A stretch of 64,000 bases of DNA from Bacillus gaemokensis (lineage in GTDB: Bacteria > Bacillota > Bacilli > Bacillales > Bacillaceae_G): positions 10,795 to 74,794 of the forward strand of contig NZ_LTAQ01000045.1 in the NCBI RefSeq assembly GCF_001590835.1. Direction: 5' to 3'. Made by a program: the position numbers and the translations under genes. The notes under the pieces were generated by a model. The model was not told where the DNA came from, did not search any database, and saw nothing but the letters and a program-made list of their open reading frames with translations. Below are positions 16,769 to 25,802 of this stretch, one piece after another; position 1 is the stretch's first letter; every line of letters starts with the position of its first letter.

Positions 16769-17602
16769 ATGGAGCTAGCATACTCACTTTTTCATATATT
16801 CATTACAAGTTTGGTACAATTATTTTCTTTAATCGGTATCATTATTTTGGTTGGTTTTTTATTAGGATATTTAGAAACTCTTACACGAACATATTGGACG
16901 AGAGCTTTTGGTAGAAAAGGCTTCCTTTTATCAGCATGGATCGGCGTTCCCATTCATGAATTGGGACATGCTGTTATGTGCGTATTATTCCGGCATCAAA
17001 TTGTAGCAATTCAATTGTTCCCAACCAATACAAATAACGGTTATTTAGGCTATGTAAAACATCAATATAACCCCAAAAGTATCTATCAAAGAATAGGAAA
17101 TTTCTTCATTGGGATTGCTCCTATTTTCTCAGGAATGATCGTATTAATACTGTCAATGTATTATTTTGTTCCGCAATCCTTCTCATTATTTATAAACAAT
17201 CTTGAGATAAACACCCAATCTCCTTCTATAAATATAGAAGTGATACAAAATATTTTTTTATCATCCATGCTCTTAGTAAAAAGTCTTTTTACCATTAGCA
17301 ACTTATCCACTCCTTCTTTTTGGCTTTTTCTTTTTATTGCAATTTGCATCTCTACACATATCGCCTTGAGTAAACCAGATATTGAAGGTTCATTAGATGG
17401 ATTGATTACGATATTCATATTCCTTTTTCTTTTTAATACAATAGCAGGATTTTTTCACTATGATAGTAACCAGCTAATCGGAAATCTAGTGAAATACAAT
17501 ACGTACTTACTCGCTTTCTCTAGCGTAGCTCTACTATTTTCATGTATCGCTGTATTCATTAGCTTTATTTGTTATCAAATAAAAACAGCTAGTTCAAAAT
17601 GA
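16769..17602 (+). CDS. M50-like membrane metallopeptidase
   Basis: A multi-pass membrane protein (about six helices) carrying HELGHAVMCVLF, the HExxH zinc motif of site-2/M50 proteases, placed at the end of a hydrophobic segment as in that family. GNFFIGIAPIFSG, about 50 residues on, may be the partner membrane segment, though the classical NxxPxxxxDG motif is not evident. ATG 16769 is chosen over 16754: a weak GGGA lies ahead of it and the protein then begins with a hydrophobic helix; 16754 has no ribosome-binding site. Length is 277 residues. Substrate unknown. It converges on the DUF2278 gene through a shared terminator. Confidence 0.7.
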   Translation: MELAYSLFHIFITSLVQLFSLIGIIILVGFLLGYLETLTRTYWTRAFGRKGFLLSAWIGVPIHELGHAVMCVLFRHQIVAIQLFPTNTNNGYLGYVKHQYNPKSIYQRIGNFFIGIAPIFSGMIVLILSMYYFVPQSFSLFINNLEINTQSPSINIEVIQNIFLSSMLLVKSLFTISNLSTPSFWLFLFIAICISTHIALSKPDIEGSLDGLITIFIFLFLFNTIAGFFHYDSNQLIGNLVKYNTYLLAFSSVALLFSCIAVFISFICYQIKTASSK

Positions 17603-17617
17603 ACTAGCTGTTTTTAT
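17581..17617. terminator. bidirectional terminator shared by convergent genes
   Basis: AAAAACAGCTAGTTCA-AAA-TGAACTAGCTGTTTTT is a perfect 16-base stem containing the + strand stop codon and abutting the stop of the leftward gene at 17617. Confidence 0.92.
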
Positions 17618-18297
17618 TAATCCTTCTTATAATTACACTGCTCCACAGGAACACGAGCATGTCCCTCTTCATCTGTACACCAAGACTGCGATTGAAACGC
17701 GAGGAAAATTCCAATCCATTGCTGTTTTTTCTCAAAGTGAATGAATATCCCGCCATCTTGCCACACACCATCATCATTTTCCCACTTCTCCACATTCCCT
17801 TGATTCATGTGAATATCATGTATACCATTACCCGGTTTAAAATGAAAATATCGATCTGGTGTATTATTCTCTGGACCCCATCGTTCTCCAAATGCATAAA
17901 TAATTGCCTTTTCCTCTATTGCCCGTTTTATATAATATTCTATTTTTTCATTTAAATCATTGTTAGCTCCCGATTTTTCTGGTGGCAAAGGAATCATCTG
18001 TTTCGAATCAAATAAATTTCCCCTCACATAATCTAAAGCCACCCTTGGTTCATTATTTTTCACTTCCGTAAAACCAAAAGGTAATGTTGATAAAATCGTA
18101 ATGGCTTCCGACCCAATGTTCTCACTTGCAAAATATAATACTTCTGATGGATAACTTTGTGACTTTACATTAACTGCAATGCGGTAGTCTACTCCCGCTT
18201 CATCTTGCAAATGAACTTGATAATGAGGTGTTTTCCCTTTTCCAATCATAGATTGTATTGCTGTGCCTTTTAAGACGCCGTAGTTTTTTAAGGGCAT
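17617..18297 (-). CDS. DUF2278 family protein (YukJ-like)
   Basis: The protein opens with PLKNYGVLKGTAIQ and contains VALDYVRGNLFD and the HFKPGNGIHDIHMNQGN segment, all characteristic of the YukJ/DUF2278 family, whose function is unknown. WQDGGIFIHF and WIGIFLAFQSQSW near the C-terminus are also conserved there. Start ATG 18297 gives 226 residues: AGGAG lies nine bases upstream, whereas the alternative ATG three codons earlier lies almost on that site. The protein is soluble, with no signal peptide. Monocistronic, with a shared terminator downstream. Confidence 0.85.
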   Translation of the reverse strand: MPLKNYGVLKGTAIQSMIGKGKTPHYQVHLQDEAGVDYRIAVNVKSQSYPSEVLYFASENIGSEAITILSTLPFGFTEVKNNEPRVALDYVRGNLFDSKQMIPLPPEKSGANNDLNEKIEYYIKRAIEEKAIIYAFGERWGPENNTPDRYFHFKPGNGIHDIHMNQGNVEKWENDDGVWQDGGIFIHFEKKQQWIGIFLAFQSQSWCTDEEGHARVPVEQCNYKKD

Positions 18298-18361
18298 ACA
18301 GTTCATCTCCTATTCATTTAATCGAAGCTTCTACTCCATTATAAATTATCCAGTGACAAAC

Positions 18362-18388
18362 AAAAATCCTCCTAACGCAGAGGATTCT
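18362..18388 (-). terminator. terminator of the lactate permease gene
   Basis: On the - strand AATCCTC-TGCGTTAG-GAGGATTTTTGTTTG follows the permease stop by about ten bases. Confidence 0.8.
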
Positions 18389-18398
18389 CTCAAATATT

Positions 18399-19895
18399 TC
18401 ATTGCAATACATACCACACAACTACCTCCACAACTACAATCAACACCGCTCCAAAAATCATAAGCGTCGTCTTCTTTAACAATTCATTCTCCCGAAACGG
18501 AATGTTACATAAATAGGCACCTAGTGTAATCCGTGATGGGCAGGCAATCGTCGCTACAGAAGACGCTGTATTTTGAAGGGTTGTAACATATTGCCACGGA
18601 AGCCCTACATTCTGTGCTGTTTGCATTTGAAGTTTAATAAACATGGCATTCGACCCTGCATTACTTCCCGTTAAAAAACCACCAATTGCACCAATGAATG
18701 GGGCAACAAAGACAAATAGCATTCCAAATGTTTGCCCAGCTGCTTCAGCTAATAATGTATGCATCCCTGCAGCACCCATTAATTCTGAAATGGCAATGAA
18801 CATTGTTGTTGTAATAGCAAATGGTATCCATTGTTTTATCGTTTGAGATAAAGATTGTTTCATAATAGTAGAAGGAACACGGAAGAAAATAATAGTAAAT
18901 AGACATGTGATACCTAGCCAAAAACCTGGTGAATACAATAATTCTAGTTTGTAAGAGTATGCCTTTAAATCAAGAACAGCATAAGATTGCAACATATTAT
19001 GTAACGATGGAATTAAACGAGAGAGCAAAATACAAACAGTTAAAAATAAGTAGGGACTTATAATTTTCATAATGGGAACTTCTCTCTCTACAGTTGCGGC
19101 ATGTTCCGATAAAACTTCCTTGCCTTGCCTCGCTGTCATTTTAATGATGAGAAATCCAAATGTAATTGTAACGATTGAACTTAAAATCCCAGCCAATTCA
19201 ACACTTACATATGCATTAGAAAGATAGATTGATAAAGAGAATAAGAGAAAGAAGCCGACTGCTTCCTTCCATTTTTTCTTAACCGCTTGCCAACCACCAA
19301 CTACATACAAAGAGAGTATGACAAAGTATGCGAATATAGGAACACTCAATAGCGCTGTACTGGAACCTAAATTTACTAACGGCATATTGATAAGCTGCGA
19401 ACCAATAATTGTTCCGGTTGCCATCGCTCCCCATGAACTCGCTAATAATCCAATAAACGACAGTAAAACAGCTTGAAACGATTTATAACCGAGCGAAAGA
19501 AAAATAGGAGCTGCCACCATAAAACCGATTCCAAATCCACTTACTGATTCAATAAGTGGACAAATCCCAAAGCACATGAAAAGCATTTGCAATAACCGAT
19601 CATGTGTAACCTGTTCCATAAACCTGGCAACTTGATCAATGTACCCCATTTTATTCATGAGGTGAAATAATAGGATACCAAAGAACAAAACATATCCAAC
19701 AATAAAACAAATTAAACCGCCTTTAATGGTTGCATGTACTACCTCCCCGATTTGCAAGCGAAACATTGGCGTTAGTAAAACGATTCCACTACATACAACA
19801 TAGGAAATCAATGAAGCTTTCAAAGATGTTTGCTTAAACACAAATAAACAGATAAAAATCATCATAATCGGAATAAGAGCCAACAATATTGCCAT
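18399..19895 (-). CDS. lctP: L-lactate permease (LctP family)
   Basis: This 498-residue integral membrane protein has about twelve to thirteen hydrophobic helices and family signatures such as FGICPLIESVSGFGIGFMVAAP, LIGLLASSWGAMATGT and GGFLTGSNAGSNAMFIKLQ, typical of LctP/LldP proton-coupled lactate uptake. Length (about 500-560 in the family) fits. It stands alone with its own terminator; no lactate oxidation genes (lutABC) lie beside it, so its exact substrate (lactate, glycolate or a related monocarboxylate) is inferred from the family only. Confidence 0.9.
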   Translation of the reverse strand: MAILLALIPIMMIFICLFVFKQTSLKASLISYVVCSGIVLLTPMFRLQIGEVVHATIKGGLICFIVGYVLFFGILLFHLMNKMGYIDQVARFMEQVTHDRLLQMLFMCFGICPLIESVSGFGIGFMVAAPIFLSLGYKSFQAVLLSFIGLLASSWGAMATGTIIGSQLINMPLVNLGSSTALLSVPIFAYFVILSLYVVGGWQAVKKKWKEAVGFFLLFSLSIYLSNAYVSVELAGILSSIVTITFGFLIIKMTARQGKEVLSEHAATVEREVPIMKIISPYLFLTVCILLSRLIPSLHNMLQSYAVLDLKAYSYKLELLYSPGFWLGITCLFTIIFFRVPSTIMKQSLSQTIKQWIPFAITTTMFIAISELMGAAGMHTLLAEAAGQTFGMLFVFVAPFIGAIGGFLTGSNAGSNAMFIKLQMQTAQNVGLPWQYVTTLQNTASSVATIACPSRITLGAYLCNIPFRENELLKKTTLMIFGAVLIVVVEVVVWYVLQ

Positions 19896-20058
19896 ACCAT
19901 CATCTCATTTCTAAAAAGATACAATTGCATCTATTATATAACAGATAGCGAAATATTCAATTAATTTTATAACAGTTTTTTAACTATTCTTTATCTGATG
20001 AACTATTAAAAAAATGCTACACTACTAAAAACTACCTATCTTAAAAGGAGCGATACAA

Positions 20059-20622
20059 ATAAACAAAGAACAATTTTGGCAACTTATTTCAGAAATGAAG
20101 GAAAAAGACGAAACGAGTGAATGGCTAGTTGAGCAATTAGCTTCACGATCCGCAAGCGAAATTGCAGACTATGAAATTCATTTCCAAACTGCGTTGGAAC
20201 AGTCTTATACATCCTCTCTATGGGCAGCTGCTTATATTATTTTAGGTGGTTGTTCTGATGATTCATTTGATTATTTTAGGGGTTGGCTCATTGCATGTGG
20301 ACAAGAAGTGTTTGAATCCGCTGTGCAAAATCCGGACAATCTAGCAAACTTAATTCCTTCTTATTATGAAGAAGAAGAAATTATTCCAGAATTTGAAGAA
20401 CTGTTAAATACCGGGCTTGAAGCTTTCACTTTAAAAGAAACAGGAGATATAGAATGGGACGACAAGGTGTGGGACAAATTTTCATCATTACTCGATGAAA
20501 AAGGGTATGAACCATTTGAACAAGAACTAGAATTTGATTGGGAAGAAGATGATGAGGATGGATTAGCAGAACGTTTCCCAAAACTCTGGGAACGTTTTGG
20601 TGAAAATCCTCTATTTTATTAA
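20059..20622 (+). CDS. DUF4240-type protein, apparent ATA start
   Basis: The coding frame extends upstream of the first ATG (20095) to ATA at 20059, eight bases after a perfect AAAGGAG (20044-20050). The twelve added residues, (M)NKEQFWQLISE, fit the usual DUF4240 opening (M..xFWxLI). ATG 20095 has no ribosome-binding site. From ATA the protein has 187 residues, very acidic (many Asp/Glu towards the C-terminus: FDWEEDDEDGLAERFP), soluble, function unknown. The sequence is either a rare ATA initiation or a start codon damaged by ATG to ATA. Confidence 0.75.
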   Translation: MNKEQFWQLISEMKEKDETSEWLVEQLASRSASEIADYEIHFQTALEQSYTSSLWAAAYIILGGCSDDSFDYFRGWLIACGQEVFESAVQNPDNLANLIPSYYEEEEIIPEFEELLNTGLEAFTLKETGDIEWDDKVWDKFSSLLDEKGYEPFEQELEFDWEEDDEDGLAERFPKLWERFGENPLFY

Positions 20623-20628
20623 CTGAAA

Positions 20629-20694
20629 AAAGAGGCTCATCCTCTTTCCAGAGTGCTGGGAAACAGGAGCTAGCAGACCTCTTTTTGTCGTTAT
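20629..20694 (+). terminator. terminator-like structure after the DUF4240-type gene
   Basis: AAAAGAGG near 20630 pairs with CCTCTTTTTG near 20690, enclosing a smaller TGCTGG/CTAGCA stem. It would end the rightward gene at 20622. The large structured loop is unusual. Confidence 0.45.
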
Positions 20695-20703
20695 TTGTCG
20701 GAA

Positions 20704-20778
20704 CGCCGATATATTCAAAAAATCGCCGATATATTTGAAGAAACGGTCGATATATTTAAATTTTCGCCGATATAATTT
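20704..20778. repeat. four spaced copies of GCCGATATATT
   Basis: CGCCGATATATT or close variants begin at 20704, 20724, 20745 (GGTCGATATATT) and 20765 (CGCCGATATAATT), so the period is 20-21 bases, two turns of DNA. The cluster sits between the convergent DUF4240-type gene and trpA. Function unknown. Confidence 0.7.
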
Positions 20779-20834
20779 CATTTACTATTTTTCTATCAAT
20801 CTACTCTATTGCTAATTCTTTTTTTAACAACATC

Positions 20835-20866
20835 AAGAAAAGCTGCCTGAACAGGCAGCCTTTCTT
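20835..20866 (-). terminator. terminator of the trp operon
   Basis: On the - strand AAGAAAGGCTGCCTG-TT-CAGGCAGCTTTTCTT begins at the trpA stop codon and forms a strong stem with a T-rich end. Confidence 0.85.
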
Positions 20867-21626
20867 ATTTCACCGCAGCAATTAACTCACAAATTTCCTC
20901 TTGCTTTTCTTTTTCTAACAGCTCAATTACTTTACTTCCTACAACAACCCCATCGCATACAGTAATCATGTCTTCTATTTGTTCTACCCTTGATATTCCA
21001 AATCCAGCAACAACCGGAAGATGAACATGTGCCTTTACCTTTTCTAAATAGCTATGCAATTCTTGCTTAAAGTCCTGTCTAACACCAGTAACACCCGCTA
21101 CTGTTACCGCGTATACAAAGCCTTGTGATTCACTCGTAATCTTTTCAATTCTTTCAATCGGACTCGTTACTGTAACAAGCGGAATCAGAGCGATATTTGC
21201 ATCACGAAGAAGCGGCGCAATGATGTCTTGTTCTTCATATGGTAAATCAGGAACGATAATTCCATCCACACCAGCTTCAAGACAGCTTCTGGTAAAACGT
21301 TCTTTTCCAAATGCTAACACGGGGTTTAAATAAGTCATAAGTACAAATGGAATCTTTACTTCTTGCCTTACTTCCGCTAATGCTCCAAAGATTCCTTCGA
21401 GCGTTATTCTATTTTCTAATGCCCGCTTTCCTGCCCTTTGAATTGTGGGACCATCTGCAACTGGATCAGAAAAAGGGATACCAATTTCCACAATGCTTGC
21501 TCCCGCTTCATCTAAGAAACGAATTTGTTGCTTTAATTTTTGCAAACCGCCATCTCCGCCCATTACATAAGGGATGAATGCTTTTTTCCCATTTTGAAAT
21601 GCTGCCGTAATTCTTTCTACTCCCAT
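20865..21626 (-). CDS. trpA: tryptophan synthase alpha subunit
   Basis: TrpA cleaves indole-3-glycerol phosphate to indole and glyceraldehyde-3-phosphate, feeding indole to TrpB. The 253-residue TIM-barrel protein carries the catalytic region [17 protein letters not shown] (Glu and the following Asp region) and the phosphate-binding GFGISRVEQ and [13 protein letters not shown] segments. It is the last gene of the operon; the start lies three bases after the trpB stop. Its stop codon falls inside the operon terminator. Confidence 0.97.
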   Translation of the reverse strand: MGVERITAAFQNGKKAFIPYVMGGDGGLQKLKQQIRFLDEAGASIVEIGIPFSDPVADGPTIQRAGKRALENRITLEGIFGALAEVRQEVKIPFVLMTYLNPVLAFGKERFTRSCLEAGVDGIIVPDLPYEEQDIIAPLLRDANIALIPLVTVTSPIERIEKITSESQGFVYAVTVAGVTGVRQDFKQELHSYLEKVKAHVHLPVVAGFGISRVEQIEDMITVCDGVVVGSKVIELLEKEKQEEICELIAAVK

Positions 21627-21629
21627 TCC

Positions 21630-22823
21630 TTACACCTCTTCCATATAACGTTTTATACTTTCAACATCTTTATCACCGCGTCCTGATAAACAAATGACAA
21701 GCCCTTCATCTTGTGTCATTGTAGGCGCTAATTTTAGTGCATACGCTACAGCATGCGAGCTTTCTAATGCCGGGATAATTCCTTCTTTTTTCGTTAGCAA
21801 TTGAAAAGCATGTAGTGCTTCGTCATCTGTAATTGAGTGATAAGAAACACGGCCAATATCTTTTAGTAAACTATGTTCCGGCCCAACCCCTGGATAATCT
21901 AGTCCTGCTGAAATAGAATGTGCCTCCTGAATTTGCCCCTCCTCATTTTGAAGTAAATACATCATCGAACCGTGCAGAACGCCAACACTTCCTTTCGTTA
22001 ACGTTGCTGCATGTTTCTCTGTGTGAACCCCTTTACCTGCGGCTTCCACACCGTAAAGGGCAACTTCTTCATCATGTACAAACGGATAAAACATTCCCAT
22101 CGCATTACTACCACCGCCAATACAGGCAACAACTGCTTCTGGTAATTTTCCTTCTAATGCTTTATATTGCTTCTTCGTTTCATTCCCGATTACACTTTGG
22201 AAATCACGTACAATTTGCGGAAATGGATGCGGTCCAAGAACAGATCCCATAATATAGTGCGTATCATGCACGTGTGCAACCCAGTAACGAAGCGCCTCGT
22301 TTACTGCATCTTTTAACGTTCCACTCCCTGCTGCCACGCTTTCCACTTTTGCTCCTAGCAGCTCCATTCGGAAGACATTTAACTTTTGACGTTTTACATC
22401 CTCTTCTCCCATAAAAATGACACATTCTAAACCGAGCAGGGCACATACCGTCGCTGTCGCTACCCCGTGTTGTCCCGCTCCTGTTTCAGCTACAACCTTC
22501 TTCTTACCCATTCGTACTGCAAGAAGTGCCTGCCCAATTGTATTATTAATTTTATGGGCTCCCGTATGATTCAAATCTTCACGTTTTAAATAAATTTTTG
22601 CTCCCCCGCAATACTTTGTCAGGTTTTCTGCAAAATACAGTGGTGTCTCTCTTCCAACGTACGTTTGTAAATAATGTTCTAATTCTTGCTGGAACGATTC
22701 ATCTTGCATTGCTTCTTTATATGCTTCTTCTAATTCTAAAACAGATTGCATGAGCGTTTCTGGAACATAACGCCCTCCGTATATCCCGTAGTGACCTTTT
22801 TCATCTGGGTATGCGTACTTCAT
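21630..22823 (-). CDS. trpB: tryptophan synthase beta subunit
   Basis: TrpB joins indole and L-serine using pyridoxal phosphate. The PLP lysine is in [15 protein letters not shown], and the phosphate-binding loop is [18 protein letters not shown] 22823 is chosen (AAGGAG eight bases upstream) rather than the GTG three codons earlier, giving 397 residues, the normal length. The start overlaps the trpF stop as ATGA, so translation is coupled, and trpA follows after three bases. Confidence 0.97.
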   Translation of the reverse strand: MKYAYPDEKGHYGIYGGRYVPETLMQSVLELEEAYKEAMQDESFQQELEHYLQTYVGRETPLYFAENLTKYCGGAKIYLKREDLNHTGAHKINNTIGQALLAVRMGKKKVVAETGAGQHGVATATVCALLGLECVIFMGEEDVKRQKLNVFRMELLGAKVESVAAGSGTLKDAVNEALRYWVAHVHDTHYIMGSVLGPHPFPQIVRDFQSVIGNETKKQYKALEGKLPEAVVACIGGGSNAMGMFYPFVHDEEVALYGVEAAGKGVHTEKHAATLTKGSVGVLHGSMMYLLQNEEGQIQEAHSISAGLDYPGVGPEHSLLKDIGRVSYHSITDDEALHAFQLLTKKEGIIPALESSHAVAYALKLAPTMTQDEGLVICLSGRGDKDVESIKRYMEEV

Positions 22824-23434
22824 ATTGAACACTCCTTCGCTTTTATAATAAATTGCTTGATTTTCTCAGCATCTTTCTTTCCGTCTGTTTCCACCCCACT
22901 ACTAACATCCACCATATACGGTCGAACCATTTTGATTGCTTTTTCCACGTTTCCAATGTGTAAACCACCAGCCAATATACTTTTTTTCCGTAAATCTTCA
23001 GGCATATGTTTAAGTAACTTCCATGAAAATGTTTTCCCATTCCCGCCCTGGAATTTACCTTTCGGACTATCAAATAAAATATAATTCGTTTCATAACCTA
23101 CCATTTGTGGTATATCTTGCTCTGAATTTACTCCTACCGCCTTTATAGATGGAATATTCAATCTTCTGATATGATGATTCTCTTCCTCCCCATGCAATTG
23201 CACATGTGTTAGACCACATTCTTCTGCAATTTTCTGAATCACTTCAACTGATTCATTTACAAAAACACCAATTTTCATGACGTCCATTGGGAGCTTGGCA
23301 ATGATTTTTCTTGCTTGCTCTGGAGCAATTTCTCTTTTACTTTTTGCAAATACAAATCCGATGGCATCTGCACCATATTCACAAGCTTTCTTTGCTGTTT
23401 CTAAATCGGTAATACCACAAATCTTCACTTTCAT
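22820..23434 (-). CDS. trpF: phosphoribosylanthranilate isomerase
   Basis: TrpF catalyses the Amadori rearrangement of phosphoribosylanthranilate to CdRP. The 204-residue TIM barrel begins [29 protein letters not shown], with the catalytic cysteine in [19 protein letters not shown] and [14 protein letters not shown] are the C-terminal phosphate-binding signatures. It overlaps both neighbours by four bases (trpC upstream, trpB downstream), the tight packing expected of this operon. Confidence 0.97.
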   Translation of the reverse strand: MKVKICGITDLETAKKACEYGADAIGFVFAKSKREIAPEQARKIIAKLPMDVMKIGVFVNESVEVIQKIAEECGLTHVQLHGEEENHHIRRLNIPSIKAVGVNSEQDIPQMVGYETNYILFDSPKGKFQGGNGKTFSWKLLKHMPEDLRKKSILAGGLHIGNVEKAIKMVRPYMVDVSSGVETDGKKDAEKIKQFIIKAKECSI

Positions 23435-24192
23435 GATGTCACCTTCAGTGAATGAAAGAAATCTCCGATAGAATCTGCTGTCATAAGTGCTTCTCCAACA
23501 AGGATTCCTTTTGCCCCCGCCCCTCTCACACGTACGATATCTTCTTTCGTATGAATGCCACTCTCACTAATCCAAAGTACGTTCTCTTCATTTAATCGTT
23601 TCCCAAGCTTTTCTGTTATGCTTAAATCCACTTCAAATGTTTTGAGATTCCGATTGTTTATCCCGATGACATGTGGCTTTAACTCCATCGCTACTTCTAA
23701 TTCAGCCTCATTATGCACTTCGACAATTGCTTCTAAGCCAATCTCATTTACATATTTGTATAATTCTCTTAATTTTTGCTCTGGCAATGCAGCAACGATA
23801 AGTAAAATAAGATCCGCTCCTGCTTCATACGCACGGTCAATTTGAATTTTATCGATCATAAAATCTTTACATAACAGTGGAATATTACTATGTGCTCGTG
23901 CTGTTTCTAAATCATGAAAGGCCCCTTTAAAAAACTGACCATCTGTTAAAATCGAAATAGCCCCTGCCCCGCACTCTTCATACGTTTGTACCTGCTTTGT
24001 CACATCCACATGTAGATTAATATCTCCTTTAGACGGAGAAGCGCGTTTTACTTCTGCAATGACTGTAAAATGATCTAATGCCTCTACAAGAGAATATGGT
24101 TTACGATTTGACTTCACCGGTGTATATGTTTTATACAACTCTTCTACTTCTATTTTCTTCTGCTGTACAATTGTTTCTAGAATTGTCCCCAT
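23431..24192 (-). CDS. trpC: indole-3-glycerol phosphate synthase
   Basis: TrpC closes the indole ring from CdRP with loss of CO2. The 253-residue protein contains the signature [15 protein letters not shown] (catalytic Lys and phosphate contacts), the [13 protein letters not shown] segment with the second catalytic lysine, and [13 protein letters not shown] and [12 protein letters not shown] near the end. It abuts trpD (24193) without a gap and overlaps trpF by four bases. Confidence 0.97.
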   Translation of the reverse strand: MGTILETIVQQKKIEVEELYKTYTPVKSNRKPYSLVEALDHFTVIAEVKRASPSKGDINLHVDVTKQVQTYEECGAGAISILTDGQFFKGAFHDLETARAHSNIPLLCKDFMIDKIQIDRAYEAGADLILLIVAALPEQKLRELYKYVNEIGLEAIVEVHNEAELEVAMELKPHVIGINNRNLKTFEVDLSITEKLGKRLNEENVLWISESGIHTKEDIVRVRGAGAKGILVGEALMTADSIGDFFHSLKVTS

Positions 24193-25218
24193 TTAGTTCA
24201 CCCTCTCTAATTTCTTATTACTAGCTACAATTAATAAGTTCAGTTTCGCTAACGCTTTTCCAGAATCAATACTATGAGCAGCCAAATGAATTCCATCTTC
24301 AATTGACTCTGCTTTTCCATTTGCAAAAAGGGCAAGGCCTGCATTTAATAGAACCGTATCACGATAGACACTCTTTTCTCCTTTCAATACTTGCATTGTA
24401 ATATGTGCGTTTTCTTTTGCGTCTCCGCCTCTAATCTCTTCATTTCTCACACGTGAAAAGCCATACGTTTCCGGGGCAATACTTGCTTCTGTAATTTTGT
24501 TATCTTTCAAAATCACAACATGATTTTCCCCTTGTAGAGATGCCTCATCCAAAAATCCACTTCCATTTACAACAAGTGCTTGTTTTCTACCAAGCTTTTG
24601 CAGTACTTCTGCTACTGGCAACAACATATCTCGTTTGTATATCCCAACAAACTGGGTTTCTAAATCAATTGGATTTGTGAGAGGGCCAATTAAATTAAAG
24701 ATAGTCGGTACATTTAATTCTTTTCTTATTTTCATAATCCGTCTCAGTGCAGGATGCATAGCTGGCGCAAATAGGAATGCAATTCCTACATTCTCTAACA
24801 AATAATCAATCTCTCTTGGCGTACATCCGATGTTAACACCTAGCTCTTCTAGTAGATCTGCGCTCCCTGTTTTACTAGAAACAGCGCGATTTCCGTGTTT
24901 TGCGACCTTTACACCAGCCCCTGCAAGTACGAAAGCTGATGTTGTACTAATGTTAAAAGTTTGTGCTCCATCACCGCCCGTTCCGCAATTATCCATCGCT
25001 CCTCTGATATGATTTGAAAATGGTAATGCCTTTTCACGAAGAGCACGAACGAGCCCATATATTTCTTCTGCTGTTTCACCTTTTGCCTTTAACAATGCTA
25101 AAAAGGCAGCAATTTCACTTTCTAATATATCTTCACTTAATAATAGAAGGCCTGCTTCATGCATTTCCTGTTCCGTTAAGTTTTGCCCATCAACTAATTT
25201 ACGAAGGTACTTGTTCAT
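24193..25218 (-). CDS. trpD: anthranilate phosphoribosyltransferase
   Basis: TrpD transfers phosphoribosyl from PRPP to anthranilate. The 341-residue protein shows the PRPP-binding [17 protein letters not shown] motif, [18 protein letters not shown] (anthranilate/PRPP site), and [21 protein letters not shown] with its basic residues. It overlaps trpG by four bases and abuts trpC. Confidence 0.97.
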   Translation of the reverse strand: MNKYLRKLVDGQNLTEQEMHEAGLLLLSEDILESEIAAFLALLKAKGETAEEIYGLVRALREKALPFSNHIRGAMDNCGTGGDGAQTFNISTTSAFVLAGAGVKVAKHGNRAVSSKTGSADLLEELGVNIGCTPREIDYLLENVGIAFLFAPAMHPALRRIMKIRKELNVPTIFNLIGPLTNPIDLETQFVGIYKRDMLLPVAEVLQKLGRKQALVVNGSGFLDEASLQGENHVVILKDNKITEASIAPETYGFSRVRNEEIRGGDAKENAHITMQVLKGEKSVYRDTVLLNAGLALFANGKAESIEDGIHLAAHSIDSGKALAKLNLLIVASNKKLERVN

Positions 25219-25802
25219 ACTCTCTCCACCTCTTTCACATTGGATAAAAATGCACGTATTAATTTTCCGCCCTCTTCAGTCGCAATTGATTCTGGATGAA
25301 ACTGTAATCCAAAGAGCGGATAATAGTTATGGCGAACTGCCATAATTTCTCCGTCATCCATCGCTGTTGCCAATACATCAAAACACTGGGGTAACGTATG
25401 CTGCTCCGCTACAAGTGAATGATAACGCATAGCTGTTAATGGCTGCGTAACATATGAAAATATCGATGTCCCATTATGTTTGACACGTGATGTTTTTCCG
25501 TGCTTAATGTGTTTCGCCTGCACAATTTCTCCACCAAACGCTGAAACAATCGCCTGATGCCCTAGGCAAATCCCAAGGATGGGAATTGTTTTATAAAAAC
25601 GTTGAATGACCTGAATGCAAATTCCAGCATCCTCTGGTTTTCCAGGTCCTGGAGAAAGAATAATTGCTTCTGGTTTCATCTCCTCAATCTCTTGAATCGT
25701 CACTTTATCATTACGTAAAACAACAATCTCTTCTACATATGCCCCTAACAGTTGATACAAGTTATAGGTGAATGAATCATAGTTATCAATCAGTACAATC
25801 AT
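25215..25802 (-). CDS. trpG: anthranilate synthase glutamine amidotransferase subunit
   Basis: TrpG releases ammonia from glutamine for TrpE. The class I amidotransferase triad is visible: the nucleophile Cys in [11 protein letters not shown], and His/Glu in [23 protein letters not shown] forms the oxyanion region. At 195 residues it is of normal size. Having trpG inside the operon contrasts with B. subtilis, where the shared pabA copy lies in the folate operon. A folate (PabA) role in addition is possible. It overlaps trpE and trpD by four bases each. Confidence 0.95.
   Translation of the reverse strand: MIVLIDNYDSFTYNLYQLLGAYVEEIVVLRNDKVTIQEIEEMKPEAIILSPGPGKPEDAGICIQVIQRFYKTIPILGICLGHQAIVSAFGGEIVQAKHIKHGKTSRVKHNGTSIFSYVTQPLTAMRYHSLVAEQHTLPQCFDVLATAMDDGEIMAVRHNYYPLFGLQFHPESIATEEGGKLIRAFLSNVKEVERV

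Noticed and set aside
20704-20778. Regular GCCGATATATT boxes as a CRISPR array
   Set aside because: Repeats are about 11 bases and the intervening parts about 9 bases, far below CRISPR sizes; no cas genes are present.
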